A program made the position numbers and the translations under genes. A model generated the notes under the pieces. That model was not told the origin of the DNA. It made no database searches and saw only the letters and a program-made list of their open reading frames with translations. Of a DNA stretch of 23,136 nt, positions 10,272 to 20,930 are shown piece after piece. This DNA is from Bugula neritina (lineage: Eukaryota; Bryozoa; Gymnolaemata; Cheilostomatida; Bugulidae). The DNA lies in NCBI GenBank assembly GCA_964035545.1, contig CAXIUT010000209.1, positions 1 to 23,136 on the forward strand, given 5' to 3'. Each line of letters begins with the position of its first letter. Position 1 is the stretch's first letter.

Positions 10272-11471
10272 TCACCAGTAAACTCTGAATACTTCATACT
10301 CAGTTACTTTGAAATTATTTCCTTTAGTTGCTCCAGTAAATTGACTATTAGTCTTCTGACACCTTAAATTCATCTAGGCACATTCATAACTCGAAGGAAA
10401 GTTGGCATAACTTTCAGTATTTGTGTTGCATTGATCAGCTATATGTATATCTGCTCCTCCTCCAAATCTAGGACCAAATCCTGTGTAACAGTAAATGGCA
10501 TATTAAGGTTTAGTTAGTCGCATCTTCAACATTAAGTCTATTGATAAAAGAAAACTTGAACGAGCGTTGTCTGTGGCATGCTGACCACTGGGAGCAGCAT
10601 TCCAGATAAGTGGCGTATACCCTGCAATAGTTTTGCCAAAGTTGGTTTTGATGATGGTGAAAGTATGAGGAATGGCATCGCATTTCTGATGGAACTTTTT
10701 GGCTTAAAAGCTATATTCTGAAGCTCTGAAGAGTAGTTGTAGATGGGTAGGTTTGTTGAGGTTACTGTGGATAAATTTGGCAACATCTTAGTTATTTTTT
10801 TATAAGATATTTGAATCTTTGATTAGAGCAAGGTGATTATTGTCACTAATGGGCATGAGATGTTCTGGATTAGTGAGCATATTTCTTTTCATTTTGAGAG
10901 AATGATATTGATTGATTATTTTAGGTTTTAATTCTTTAAGATGTGTGACTAGTTTGTTTAGTTATTATTCGTATTCTTATAAAATGGTTGCTTAATCATC
11001 CTACTGAAGGGGTCTTTATTATTGTAGTCTACATGCTAGTTGTTGTGCTGTACTTCCTTTAAGTTGAAAAGGTTTTTAAGAAAAGTATATTTTTTTGATA
11101 AGTTATGCGTATTTGTTTTAGAATCCTTCAATGCATAGTTTTTTATTGTTTATTTTGTTGGATAGTAATAAAGCATCCATGTTTTATTTTTCAATATCTT
11201 ATATTTTTTTGATAAAATTCTTTTACTCTTTAACTTTATCTTCTAGAATCTAAGTTAGAGTTGACAACTTGATGGAACTGCAGTGATCATGGACAGCATA
11301 GCAGCAGGGACAAAAATATTATTTGCAGTGGAATGAGGTTTATTTGCATTATGGGTTGATACAGAGATGTGTGGCTTAGAAAGTAGAATCACATTTGAGT
11401 TTAGATTTAATTTATTATTACTATTATGGTTTTTACTATTTGGTTGTTTTTTATTCTTAGATGCTGTTCAT
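10272..11471 (-). CDS. Zinc-binding, coiled-coil, TLDc-domain protein
   Basis: A 399-residue single-exon gene from ATG 11471 to TGA 10272-10274. Residues 1-24 are Glu/Lys-rich, partly encoded by a run of TAA/TAG. Residues 27-65 hold a dense Cys/His cluster (C..C, HC, CPCC, HDHC) resembling a B-box type zinc fold. A Glu/Lys-rich coiled coil follows to about 200. Residues 240-399 are a TLDc domain: LLFRASEYSF, AKKFHQKCD, FTIIKTNFGKTIAGYTP, W, SSFLLSIDL, then FGGGADIHIADQ and a final VTEYEVFRV. TLDc proteins are linked in animals to oxidative-stress resistance and V-ATPase regulation; ciliates carry many zinc-finger/TLDc members whose roles are unknown. Start chosen as the only ATG ahead of the zinc cluster. 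Confidence 0.88.
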
Positions 11472-11636
11472 GAAAGACTATATAAAATTATAAATGAGTC
11501 ATTCTAAAAAAGTTGATTTTATCTATTTAAAAATGAATATGTGATTTAACTATGAATTATCACTTATTTTATTTGTTTTTTAATATGATAGATTTATGTC
11601 TAAAATGGCGCTTAATAATTTAATATTTAGGTTAGT

Positions 11637-12596
11637 ATGAAAGAAGATTATCAAGATTAGACAGATAGTCTTTAGATAGTTGGTAAAAAATTCTAATCAA
11701 ACAAACCTTAAAGAGTCAGAGATTTAGAGGATTATGTTAAATTTCATTTGGACTATTATTCATAATAACCATTGGAAAAGCAACTTTAAAAAATAGAGTT
11801 ACCATTTAATCCTGAATATTAACAATTTAATGTGAAATAAGAGTTTTAAAGGATATTTGATGAAAATAAAATGAACTATGTTTAAGAATAATAATCTGAG
11901 GGATAATAAGATGTTCTTGGATCAAGTGAATAGCTGTATAGTGGATAGTTTTAATAGAATAAATAGAAAGTATTTGATCATAATGGTTAGTATACGGATG
12001 GATGTTATCTTTACAATAATGATTTTTATCTATGTAAAAATGGACTATTTTATGAAACAAATAGAATATTGGCAAAGGAATTTCATTTTAAGTAATATCA
12101 TGAAATAGAAAAGGAAATGATGAGCGCTAAAGCATCGTTTAAAGATAAAGTAAAAAATTCTAAGAAACCAAAGAAGAGAGTCAAAAATATTAAAGATAAA
12201 GGTGCTAGTTCGACTAATTAAGATAAAAATAAGTTTTTAGAGTATATTAGACAGTACAATGATTTGATCAAATAGCAACAAAGAGAGGAAAATGAGGAGG
12301 TTAAATATTCTAATAAAATGTATAAATAAGAATAGTGGCAAGATGTGTTAGAAGAGTCCTCTCAAAATTAATATTAATTCGTTAGTTAATAAAAAGAGAC
12401 TGAGAAAGACATGAAATCGCTTTAGGCTAATATTTAAACAGACTAACACCTCAAGAAGATAGTTTTTTATGAGGATATGCTAAAGCAGGTCAAATAGAGG
12501 ATATTTAACACTGTGGCAGTAAATGAGTATCAAACAGCTAATATAAAGAATATTTGTTATAATATTAATCGTCAAAAAGAATATAACAATAACTGA
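11637..12596 (+). CDS. Hypothetical acidic protein (319 aa)
   Basis: ATG 11637 to TGA 12594-12596, one exon, divergent from the TLDc gene with 165 bp between starts. Glu/Asp-rich with many TAR codons. A short segment with aromatic and Cys residues (DGCYLYNNDFYLCKNGLFY, about residues 123-141) stands out against a mostly helical, charged background. A strongly basic patch (KNSKKPKKRVKNIKDK, about 174-190) could be a nuclear localisation signal. The C-terminal third is helical and possibly coiled coil. I do not recognise the family. It is followed 137 bp later by the second telomere tract. Confidence 0.75.
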
Positions 12597-12697
12597 AAAG
12601 AAACTAGCATTGATTTGTGTTACTTTTATTATAAACATAACTATTGATTAATGATAAATGTATTATCTATTATCTATTATAATTTTTTTAATAATTA

Positions 12698-14332
12698 ATG
12701 AAAATAGATTTAAAATGTTATTTTTATATGTTATGGGGTTGGGGTTGGGGTTGGGTTGGGGTTGGGGTTGGGGTTGGGGTTGGGGTTGGGGTTGGGGTTG
12801 GGGTTGGGGGTTGGGTCAAGAAAATACAAAATTCAGAAAAATCTTTTAGAAAAACTCTAACTAACCTATCAGCTGAGTAACATATCTATCATGATAAAAA
12901 TTATCTTGCTTCTTTTGAATAGTACGAATAATAAGAGAATACTGCTATGGACATAATATACAAGAATGAAGAATCAAATGTTTCGATTTTTAATTAAATA
13001 CCTGATTTTCATATTGACTAGAGACTAGAGAAGGAGATAACTAATTTTAGTATTCTAGATTCGTAACCAATCGATTTGCCTATTAAATAGTCCATTAAAC
13101 AATTAATGAAATTGTCAATTAATGAGCCAAGTAATTTGCCAATGAATAATCTCGTAGAAAAACAATGCAATGAGTCGAAAAATGAGTAGTCATCAAAACA
13201 AGATGTTTTTAAAAATTTTAGGTATAAAGAATAATAGAGAATTAAAAATCAAAAAAATAGAAGTAATTTTATACTTCCTAAGTGTGAAATATTGTCTAAG
13301 AAAATGTCTTATAAGGTAAATATAATGAATGAAGAAATGAAGAGTTAAACTTTTATAATAAGTAAGACAGACTTTGATAAATTAAAATAAAAAGCCGATT
13401 TGAATGACATCGTAATAGATGTCTACATTTCTAGAATTTTTAAAATTTATTTAAAACCAAAAAATAAATAAGTCTATATATTTTCGACATTTCTTATGTA
13501 AAAATTGTTAGGAAAATACCTCAAATAAGAGGAAATAATTCAAATTGAATTCTCTAAGTTGATTTCAGACATGACAGAACAGGTTGTTAACAATTTTAAT
13601 TAGGTCAGAAAATGGTACAAACCTGAAGCTGGTCATTTCAATTAAGATTTCATTGTTATTCCTATCAATGCTTATAAACATTGGTTTTGTGTGCTCATTG
13701 TCAATCCTAAATATCTATTGAAACCTCAAGATGGTCGTACAGCTTCTATGGTATATTGCGATAGTTTGTTCTAAAAAAGATAATACATAGTATAATCTAT
13801 AAGAAAATACATCTAACTTGTCATAAATATAACTCTGAAGAATAAAGATTTCAAAGTAAACTCTTTTAATTTGCCATGTTATCAACTACTATTACCCAGA
13901 CAAACAAATGTTCACGATTGCGGATTGTATATGATGACATTTATTGAGGAGTTGATATGTCGGTAAGGAGCATTGGATAATATATAAACTATTAAAAGTC
14001 GCATGCTCTTGAAGCTATTTCCTAGAAAATTGATCCATCATATGAGGCAGAGGTTAACCAACTTGTTTATTGAATTGATAAATGCTGATACAGATCATTC
14101 AAAGATGCGAAATATTATCAATGATTACAAGAAAACTAAAAAAGTTATCATATAGAATTCAATTGAAGAGGATTATGACTTTATCAATGAGAAGTAGTTT
14201 ATAAACTATAAAAAGATAATGAAATATGACAGTTTTACGAATTTTGTTAATGAAGGAGAAAAAATACTACATTTTAGTATTAAGTTCTATCTTGACCAGT
14301 AGATAAACTACTTTGATAGAAGTCATCAATGA
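12698..14332 (+). CDS. Ulp1/SENP-family SUMO protease (C48); start uncertain
   Basis: Removes SUMO from conjugates and/or matures the SUMO precursor. Numbering from the first ATG after the tract (12947), the catalytic set is H245 (YKHWFCVLIVNP), D272 (MVYCDSL), Q319 and C325 (RQTNVHDCGLYM), with the family's six-residue Gln-Cys spacing. LNDIVIDVYI further upstream matches the conserved Ulp1 LND..I..Y motif. The C-terminal 220 residues hold the protease domain; the N-terminal part is charged and poorly conserved, as usual. The frame is open back through the telomere tract to ATG 12698. Residues 12817-12946 look coding (Ser/Glu/Lys-rich), so the gene probably extends to the tract and may have lost its real 5' end there. 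The product is certain, the N-terminus is not. Confidence 0.88.
12734..12816 (+). repeat. Interstitial telomere tract 2 (G4T2)
   Basis: About 83 bp of GGGGTT, again G-rich on +. It contains one shortened unit near the left (TTGGGTTGGGG) and one lengthened unit (TTGGGGGTTGGGT) at the right end. The tract is open in the same frame as the SUMO protease that follows (Gly-Val repeats), so it either encodes a low-complexity N-terminus or cuts off the gene's true 5' end. Confidence 0.97.
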
Positions 14333-14647
14333 TTTATGTATGTTTATCTTTATTATTTATTCTTTTTTTTATCTTTTTAATTTTTTATCTATTAGCTATT
14401 ATTATTCTTTATTTTATCTTTTTATATATTGTTCTTTCTATATATTGTTCTTATTATTTCATCATCTTATCTTTTTATCTGATCATCATATATCTTTTTA
14501 TTTATGATCTACTATCTTATATCTTATTCTCTTTTATCTATTATTCTTATTATTCTTATTATTATTTATTGCCTATTATCAACTATTCTTATTATTATTT
14601 ATTGCCTTATTATCAATTATTATTATTTATTATCATATTTTATCATT
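14333..14647. other. Convergent 3' spacer, T-rich, with tandem repeat
   Basis: 315 bp between the stop codons of two convergent genes. The plus strand is almost pure TTAT/TTCTT pyrimidine-AT sequence. Several hydrophobic plus-strand frames here (Tyr/Leu/Ile only) are composition artefacts. Nothing gene-like is seen. Confidence 0.7.
14551..14616. repeat. Two tandem copies of a 33-bp AT repeat
   Basis: Two adjacent copies starting at 14551 and 14584, each beginning TATTCTTATTATTATTTATT and followed by GCC..TTATCAA. They differ by one inserted T and a base near the end. They lie in the spacer between convergent genes and probably arose by slippage. Confidence 0.75.
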
Positions 14648-17038
14648 TCATTATGGTATCATTTCATTTTGAGGTTGATCTTTATTCTCTTCGACAAATA
14701 TCTCATTATTGTTATCATCTACTTTTTCTTTTTACTTCTTGTTGAGAAATTGGTTCATTTTTTATCTTTCTTTTACTGTCATTTTGTTCATTCGACTTCT
14801 GATATCATCCCATTGACTACCAACTCGGGCCTAGATAAAACTACTTAGTTATCTTTTTCTCATTTTGATACCTTTTTCTCTAAGGAACTGAAGAAGATCT
14901 ACAATATAGTATGTACCTGCTTATTAAAGTATCATTCTTTATATTTATTTTTATTTTTAACTTACTTTTTATCTGGCAGTATTGGTATTTTATTGATCTC
15001 TTTTTGCTTTAATTTCATCAAGAATTAGACTAAATCCTTCATTTTGTTAGTTTAAAAACTAAATTATCTATGGCTTGACTAATCTTTGATTACCTACTTT
15101 AGATGTTGTTTATCTTAGCAAATTAAATAAATAAGATTTAGGCATTTTATCAGCAATAGTAGCCAATATTTTTACTAATGATTACTTTGTACCATAATAT
15201 CCATGTATTTATTTATAAAGTTCACATTTGATTTGTGATGATGGGTCATTAGATTGCTATGTCTATGACAAACTTAAAGGCAACTATTCTTCACAAAGGC
15301 AAAACATCTAGTATTGAGCTGCTCTTTAGTCAGTTGGACAGCAAAAGTTCCATTATCCACCTTTATCGATATTGATCACAACATCATCTTTTGATTACTA
15401 TGATAGCTATCCTACTTCAAAGTAACTATCAGGAACAATAGCACTGTTTTACTCACTTGCTTATTCTTCAGCTGAAATCTGGTCGACTTCTTCATTGCAG
15501 ATGTCACCACATAGATCTTAGTATTAGGCACTGCTGTCATCGTATTTTGCTGTGTATGCTTATTCATGAGGATAGGAATAGGTGCTGAATCTTTAGTCTA
15601 GAACTAAGTAGTTGGTAAATTATAGTCTGCTTTTGTTGGTGACTATGTTGGAATAGTATGGCTAAAATTTAGAATTTTAGTCTTTCATTTTATTGTGAAT
15701 GATTTCTGCTCTACACTACTAAATAGGTGTATTTTGATCTAATATCAATTGAAGAAAGAGCTATTTATCTGTATTTTAAACTTTATCAGAAACTTATGAT
15801 TTTTAGTCAGATATTCCTTCATTTTTTATTGGAGATTAATTCTATTTTTGTTTAGGTTTGAACCAAGTAAATAGTGATTTGCCAGGATTAGATTTCTTTT
15901 ATTTTTATTATTATTTTCTCTTCTTTTATGCTTATCTTTATAATCTCTCTTTCTATTTTTACTATTTCTATCTTTCTTTTTATCTTTATTTAGCTTATTT
16001 TTATTCTTGTTTTGCTTTTCTTTATCTCTATTTTTAAAGCTATTTTTATCTTAACTTTTACTCTTTTTCTAGTTTTTAGCGTTATTTTTGTTATCTTTTT
16101 TATTTCTACTTTGCTTATTTTTAAAGTCTTTTTGCTTATTTTTATTCCTCTTTAAGTAAACGATCTCTTTCAATGTCTTCTTTAGTTCTTCTTGGTTTAG
16201 TAGTTTTAGGTTTATCTTTTTAATTATTTTCAGTTTTATTTGGATTATTCTCTTAACTATTTCCATTCTTATGAGTTGAGGCGGTATCATCTTTCTTGTT
16301 AGCTTTCTTTTCCTTCAGAGGTGTTTTTTCTTTAACATTTTCTATTTTATCAATTTATTCTCCTTTTTAATCAACCATAACTTCAACAAACCCTTCAGTT
16401 GGTATTTTAAGTGTATTAAAATTGAGTTCTTATCTGATAAATTAAACATAATTTTTATAAGCATCTGATGATTCCAATATAGGTTCTTCTTCTTCATAAT
16501 CTTCTACACTACTTTTATATTTTTTAAATGATTTGATATAGTTTCTGATATTGAGACAAAACTTTCTATGAGCTTTGATTTATTTTAAATTATAATAAGT
16601 ATTCATAGAATCGAGGGTTTTTTTATCTGCTTATCGAACAGACATCTATTTTTTTTTATCGACTGCATAATTGATAACTTTAGTTCTTTATTTTATTACA
16701 TCTTCAATTTTCAATTTCTAGATTTGATCTCCAAATTATTCATTCAGAAGTAACATTGGATCAACTGTTCCTGAACTTCCTTCCAATATTCCAAAAACTA
16801 AAGGCATAAACTATTCTATTTCAGGATTATCTCCTTATTTTGTCTATTTTATAACCACTTAGAACTTATCTTTAAGATGATTAAAAGTTGCTTAATCACT
16901 TGGTCGATAGCGTCTGAGTAAATTTATCTTAGGTTATCCTTTTTCTTTGAGAGTTTAATATTTTAGTCTTACCATTTTGTTGGTATCGAGTAGAGGAGGG
17001 GCTTCTTGCATTGCTTATGTTTAAGCGCGAAAACTCAT
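14648..17038 (-). CDS. Chromatin assembly factor 1 large subunit (CAF-1 p150/CHAF1A/Cac1-like)
   Basis: CAF-1 deposits H3-H4 on newly replicated DNA in the nucleus, and the large subunit scaffolds the complex. One exon of 796 codons. Residues about 283-382 are a charged rod made only of Lys, Arg, Glu (UAR) and a few others. Read with UAR = Glu it is exactly the KER domain that gives CAF-1 its DNA-binding helix. It is followed by FTWFKPK. The acidic histone-binding region is recognisable: F.PYYSN, then DDSSA-TAA-Y-TAA-DLCGD (about 499), matching the family DSDAEWEEE pattern, then PDSYFEVG (about 536), matching VPDGYLSE. The last 200 residues are basic and helical, fitting the C-terminal winged-helix domain. 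The neighbouring SUMO protease converges on it. The identification rests on motif order, not one signature. Confidence 0.8.
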
Positions 17039-17176
17039 ATCTAAAAATATAATATTAGAGGGAAAATAAATACAAATGAATTTATAAAAAAAGAGATGAT
17101 CATCAACTTATTTGAATTAAATTCGAATAATAGACAAATATCAACATTTTTAACAAAATCTTATATTATTTTTATT

Positions 17177-18200
17177 ATGGAGTTCGGAAGACAATAATAC
17201 CAACATAGATTCTTCAAAAACAGTAATCATAAAAAACCTGCTCTCTATACTCCAATATCAAATATGGTTTTGCCCAATATATCAGATCATACCTATATTT
17301 CACCTGAACCTTATCGAAAAGAGGTTAGTAATCCATATTTGATGAAAACTAGAAGTGGGTACTACAAACCTGATAACATTGGAGAAAGTCGATTTGGATC
17401 GTCATATATAGATTAAAATTCTGAAGAGTATAAAAATAATGCTGCTATGTTGGAATATTTTAGGAAATAGGCAGAGGAATATAAACGTGGAAAAAGGTTT
17501 TCTCATCTTAGAAAGAAATCTTCGAGTTAGTATCAACCTCAATATCGGACTATTAAAACAGAAGCAGATATAATTTAACCTCAAAGAGATCATATTGGCA
17601 ATCCTTAAATATATGTTCCTGTTAATGATGTAGGAATTATGGCTAGAATGGAAAGTTATCAAAATTAAAGAGCATTAATGATGAGTCGTCTGGAACGGGA
17701 AAAGGCTTAATCGAAATATCGAGTTAAAGAGTATAAGAAGAAATATAGTAGATTGAAGCAAAAGTTGAGAGATGATTTGATGGAAAGAAAAAGAGATTAG
17801 ATGCTTTTATAGCTGGCTAAGTAGAAGGAAGCCGTCTAAAGAGAAAAAAATGAGTTTCAAAGAATTAAGGAGATGATGAACAATATCACTGAAAATCTAG
17901 AAAAAAATTCAAGATTGTTGAATTAGAGCATGAAGATTCAAAATGATTTAAGTCTGAAGAATAGTGAAATAAAATAGATAAGAAAAAGTTCTCTAAAAAC
18001 AGAAAGTAGAATTACTCCTTCTTTATAATCATAAAAAACTGATAGATACTACTTCCTATATTGAGGAAGATGTTGAATAAAGACCCAGTCCTAAGATTAA
18101 GTATGCAAATAAAAGTTTAAATCATCAGTATAAGTAGATGGAAGGTCTTAAGAAATAAATATAGAATGTTAAATTCAGGTTAAAGAAGTTCAGTCGTTGA
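17177..18200 (+). CDS. Coiled-coil protein; frame change near its 3' end
   Basis: ATG 17177, divergent from the CAF-1 gene (138 bp between starts). Residues 1-150 are Tyr/Pro/Ser-rich with a repeated basic-aromatic flavour; 155-270 form a Lys/Glu coiled coil. The first frame ends at TGA 18062-18064, but a second frame continues in good coding style (EDVE..RPSPKIKY) to TGA 18198-18200. A +1 shift is needed. It could be an intron (GT..AG candidates at 17988-18006, 17988-18009 or 18006-18045) or a one-base insertion near 18044 (GAT-A-GAT). Without expression data I cannot decide. If unspliced, the protein is 295 residues. It ends 37 bp before the stop of the convergent HMG-like gene. Family not recognised. 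Confidence 0.72.
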
Positions 18201-18237
18201 GCTTGATATTCATCTATCTATTTACTTGAATAAATGA

Positions 18238-19044
18238 TCATCGAATGGGTTTTTGCAGGTACTCGAAACCGTTTTCGGTCTTAGATTAATCTGAGTCAAA
18301 GCAGGGATTTGATTTAAGAATCAATTTTAAGGGCTTTTGATTGTTCATTACTAAGTTTGTAGGCTAACCTTTACCCCATTAATCGAATAAATGCTTTGAT
18401 TCATGAGGAAGTCTTCTCCACATGTTTCTGATTTTATCTCTACTCATTCCTTCTCGAGATTTTATCTTTCTAAAGAGACTTATGCCTGCTTCTCTTGTAA
18501 ATTTACGCATTTTTGGTGGTCTAGTTATCTTTCTAGATTTCATAGTTTTTTGTCTTTTTCTCCATAAAAGTTTGATGATGCTTGATATCTTAACAGCACT
18601 CCATTTTTGGTGTTCTTTAGCCAAATATCTGTAATGGTGCTTGTAGAAGGAGATATATTGAGAGTTTGGAGATTTTTTGATTGTTTCTACTCTTTAGTTG
18701 TAGATCACAGCCATTGGTTCTGAAGATCTTTCTGAGTGAAAATCTCCAGACATTTTCTCTGAATATCGATTGAATTCTGACTCCTAATCTTCAAATTTCT
18801 TGCCTTGAGAGTGAGAGTTGTAGTTGGAGACGGAAGGTTTGCTTTTTTCAGTGGTCATGAGATATACCAACTGATCAGCTTTCATTGGAGTCTTGTAGAC
18901 AGAGCTGCAATTGGAGTTGGATTTCTCTTCTTCTTCTTTGATGTATTTTTTCTTGACATAGAGTGAGCCAAGGTTTTGTTTATCTTGAACTTCCATGCGT
19001 TCCCATTCTCTAATGATTTTGACCACGATGTCTGACTCTCTCAT
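18238..19044 (-). CDS. Tandem HMG-box-like DNA-binding protein
   Basis: A 268-residue single-exon gene; an in-frame TGA upstream and no earlier ATG fix the start at 19044. Residues about 125-165 (SQYISFYKHHYRYLA, KISSIIKLLWRKRQK) have the hydrophobic/aromatic pattern of HMG-box helices 1 and 2. A second copy at about 185-225 (AGISLFRKIKSR, SRDKIRNMWRRLPHESKHLFD) also fits, with the conserved Trp and the P-x-E-S-K turn. Very basic between the two. HMG-box proteins bend DNA in nuclei. The match is by pattern, so a divergent homeodomain-like or other helical basic domain is possible. The N-terminal 110 residues are low-complexity and Glu/Ser-rich. Confidence 0.7.
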
Positions 19045-19439
19045 TCTTGGAAACTGTGCCGGTATTTGATGTAGCGTTGACGTGAGAATTAACGATAGAT
19101 TCTACCTAGATTTTCAGGAATAGATTGCCGCCTCATCTGGTTTGAATTTTGGGGGGAAATTATAGAATAATAAACCTCATTTATAACTTTTATAAATATT
19201 GCCAAAATTAGCTATTTGAATATGACTCATAAAAATACAATTAGATGATTAGCCAAAATCACTCTACTTGTCCATAAGTATCAATTTTCATGAAAGAAGA
19301 TATTTAATAAATGCCCAATATATTTTTCTCGATGAAGAAATATCAAATTTAAAATGAGTTATTATGATTTATTAAACAATAGTGTAATTTTAGAAAAAGA
19401 AGTATTAATATTACTATCATACTTAATTAAAGATTAAAG
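19045..19439. other. Divergent promoter region, 395 bp, no gene seen
   Basis: Lies between the start codons of the HMG-like gene and a small zinc-finger-like gene. It is AT-rich except for a stretch of about 100 bp next to the HMG gene, which includes a G6 run near 19150. No open frame with coding composition was found on either strand. Confidence 0.6.
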
Positions 19440-19658
19440 ATGGAGAGTTCAAATGACAAACTTATTAGTGCTATATAAAGTTTGCCTTGTAAATTGTGTA
19501 TATGTTGGAAATCGAAGGTGTTACGTAAGCATACATCAGCTAGCCATTTCATCAACAATCTTAAAGGATCCATATATGAAATAAATCAAGATTATTTTCT
19601 TTGTTTTATGGAAGATCTTAAATAGAAAAAACTTTATTAACATCTTATCGAAAAATGA
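19440..19658 (+). CDS. Small zinc-finger-like protein (72 aa)
   Basis: ATG 19440 to TGA 19656-19658. The motif C-KL-C...RKHTSASH (CxxC, then HxxxxxH about 13 residues on, near residues 19-41) resembles single C2H2 fingers of the U1/BED kind, where the His spacing is long. The C-terminal half is a Glu/Lys helix. Higher GC than the flanks and a normal stop support a real gene. Short length and weak motif keep confidence moderate. No function can be assigned. Confidence 0.6.
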
Positions 19659-19861
19659 TTGCCTTCGATTCATCAGTTATTTATTTTTTATTCAATACTT
19701 GATTTTATAATTAGAAAAAGTATTTATTCTGGTGTCTTAATAATATGATTTTATCTGATATTTTAAAAAAGTAGGTTATTAATAATTTGATTTCAATTAT
19801 GATAGTTTTCCACAAAATATTAGATAAATAAGATTAGAAGATTATTAATTATAGATAATAA

Positions 19862-20790
19862 ATGCAAAGAACTTTTACTCCATACTCATCCAATATATCA
19901 TCTCGAGGGTATTGCAATATTTGTTATAACTCTTTTGATTTCTAGGAATTCAAACCTCTACTTATCTGTCATAATGATCATTCTATCTGTAAAAAGTGTC
20001 TTCTTATCATCAAACATAATAATCGCTGTCCTTTCTGTAGAGCATAAATTAAACTGAATAGAATTAGACTCAATAAAGCTGCTTATGATTTAATGGTCGC
20101 TAGATCAGCTAAAGGATCAGAATTAAATTATCAATCAAGAAATATCAGTCGACAGTCAAGTCTTAGACAATCTAGAAATATAGTTAATGCTGAAAGATTT
20201 ATAACTGATCATACTGGACAGTAAAATTTAGAATAATATCATACATAATATCTAAATTAATCCTAGTTTTTGAGTTCTTATCAGAGTGAACCAGATACTT
20301 AGTCCGTTGTTAGTCAAATAGACGCTGACTTTTCATTTTGGATGATTCTGTCTTATATAAATTTGGTTATGCTACAATTTCCTTTAGGAATACTAAATCT
20401 AACTATGGGAATAAGTCATGATCATAGTGATTCAAGTGTTACTCTGGTGATGCCTGATTCGGATATGAATTTACGTGCGTATTGGACAACAACTGGATTT
20501 TACTAGGTTTTGCTTGGCGTTTTATCTTTGTATTTTGTTCTTGCTCAGCATATAGGTGTGATCAATCGATCAGGTCGTTTTACTTTTCAATTTTATTGAT
20601 CAGTATCAGTATGATGAACAATATAGTAAATTTGATAATATATTCTAAGATGTTGATGAATGAGGCTATTTTTGAGTTCAGTTCGACTGTGTTGAAATGC
20701 TTGGTGATAAATATAGTTTTGAATGGTGTATCTACTTTGATGGGTTTGTTGTTGATCATTCAATTTATCTAGTATCTTGTTTAGCGTTGA
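19862..20790 (+). CDS. RING-finger membrane protein; frame change near 20530-20600
   Basis: ATG 19862. The N-terminus has a RING finger: C18, C21, C36, H40, C43, C46, C56, C59 (NDHSICKKC, CPFCRA), so it is probably a ubiquitin E3. A polar Ser/Gln/Arg region (60-145) follows, then membrane helices at about 155-180 and 205-225. The first frame stops at TGA 20597-20599 (245 residues). Coding-like, GC-richer sequence continues one frame over with two more helices to TGA 20788-20790, giving a four-helix protein. The shift could be a 26-nt intron (20530-20555), or a missing T in the TTTT at 20577-20581. A 16-nt intron (20558-20573) leading to an earlier stop at 20661 is also possible. Unlike the neighbouring genes, no 20-nt intron fits. 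Confidence 0.7.
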
Positions 20791-20930
20791 TTTTTATTAC
20801 TTTTATTGTGGTTCTATTAAGAAATTATATGATACTATTTTACTATTTTTACTATTAACTATAACAATCTATTTGAAATAGCTATATCAAATACTTTCTT
20901 GAATAAAATTGATGTAATAATTGAATATAA

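Noticed and set aside
14313-14848. Long hydrophobic plus-strand frames rich in Tyr, Leu and Ile
   Set aside because: They are translations of a TTAT/TTCTT-rich convergent spacer and the antisense of the CAF-1 C-terminus, with no real coding pattern.
18379-18634. Plus-strand frame antisense to the HMG-like gene
   Set aside because: It is hydrophobic shadow translation of a basic protein's complement, with no start context or motif.
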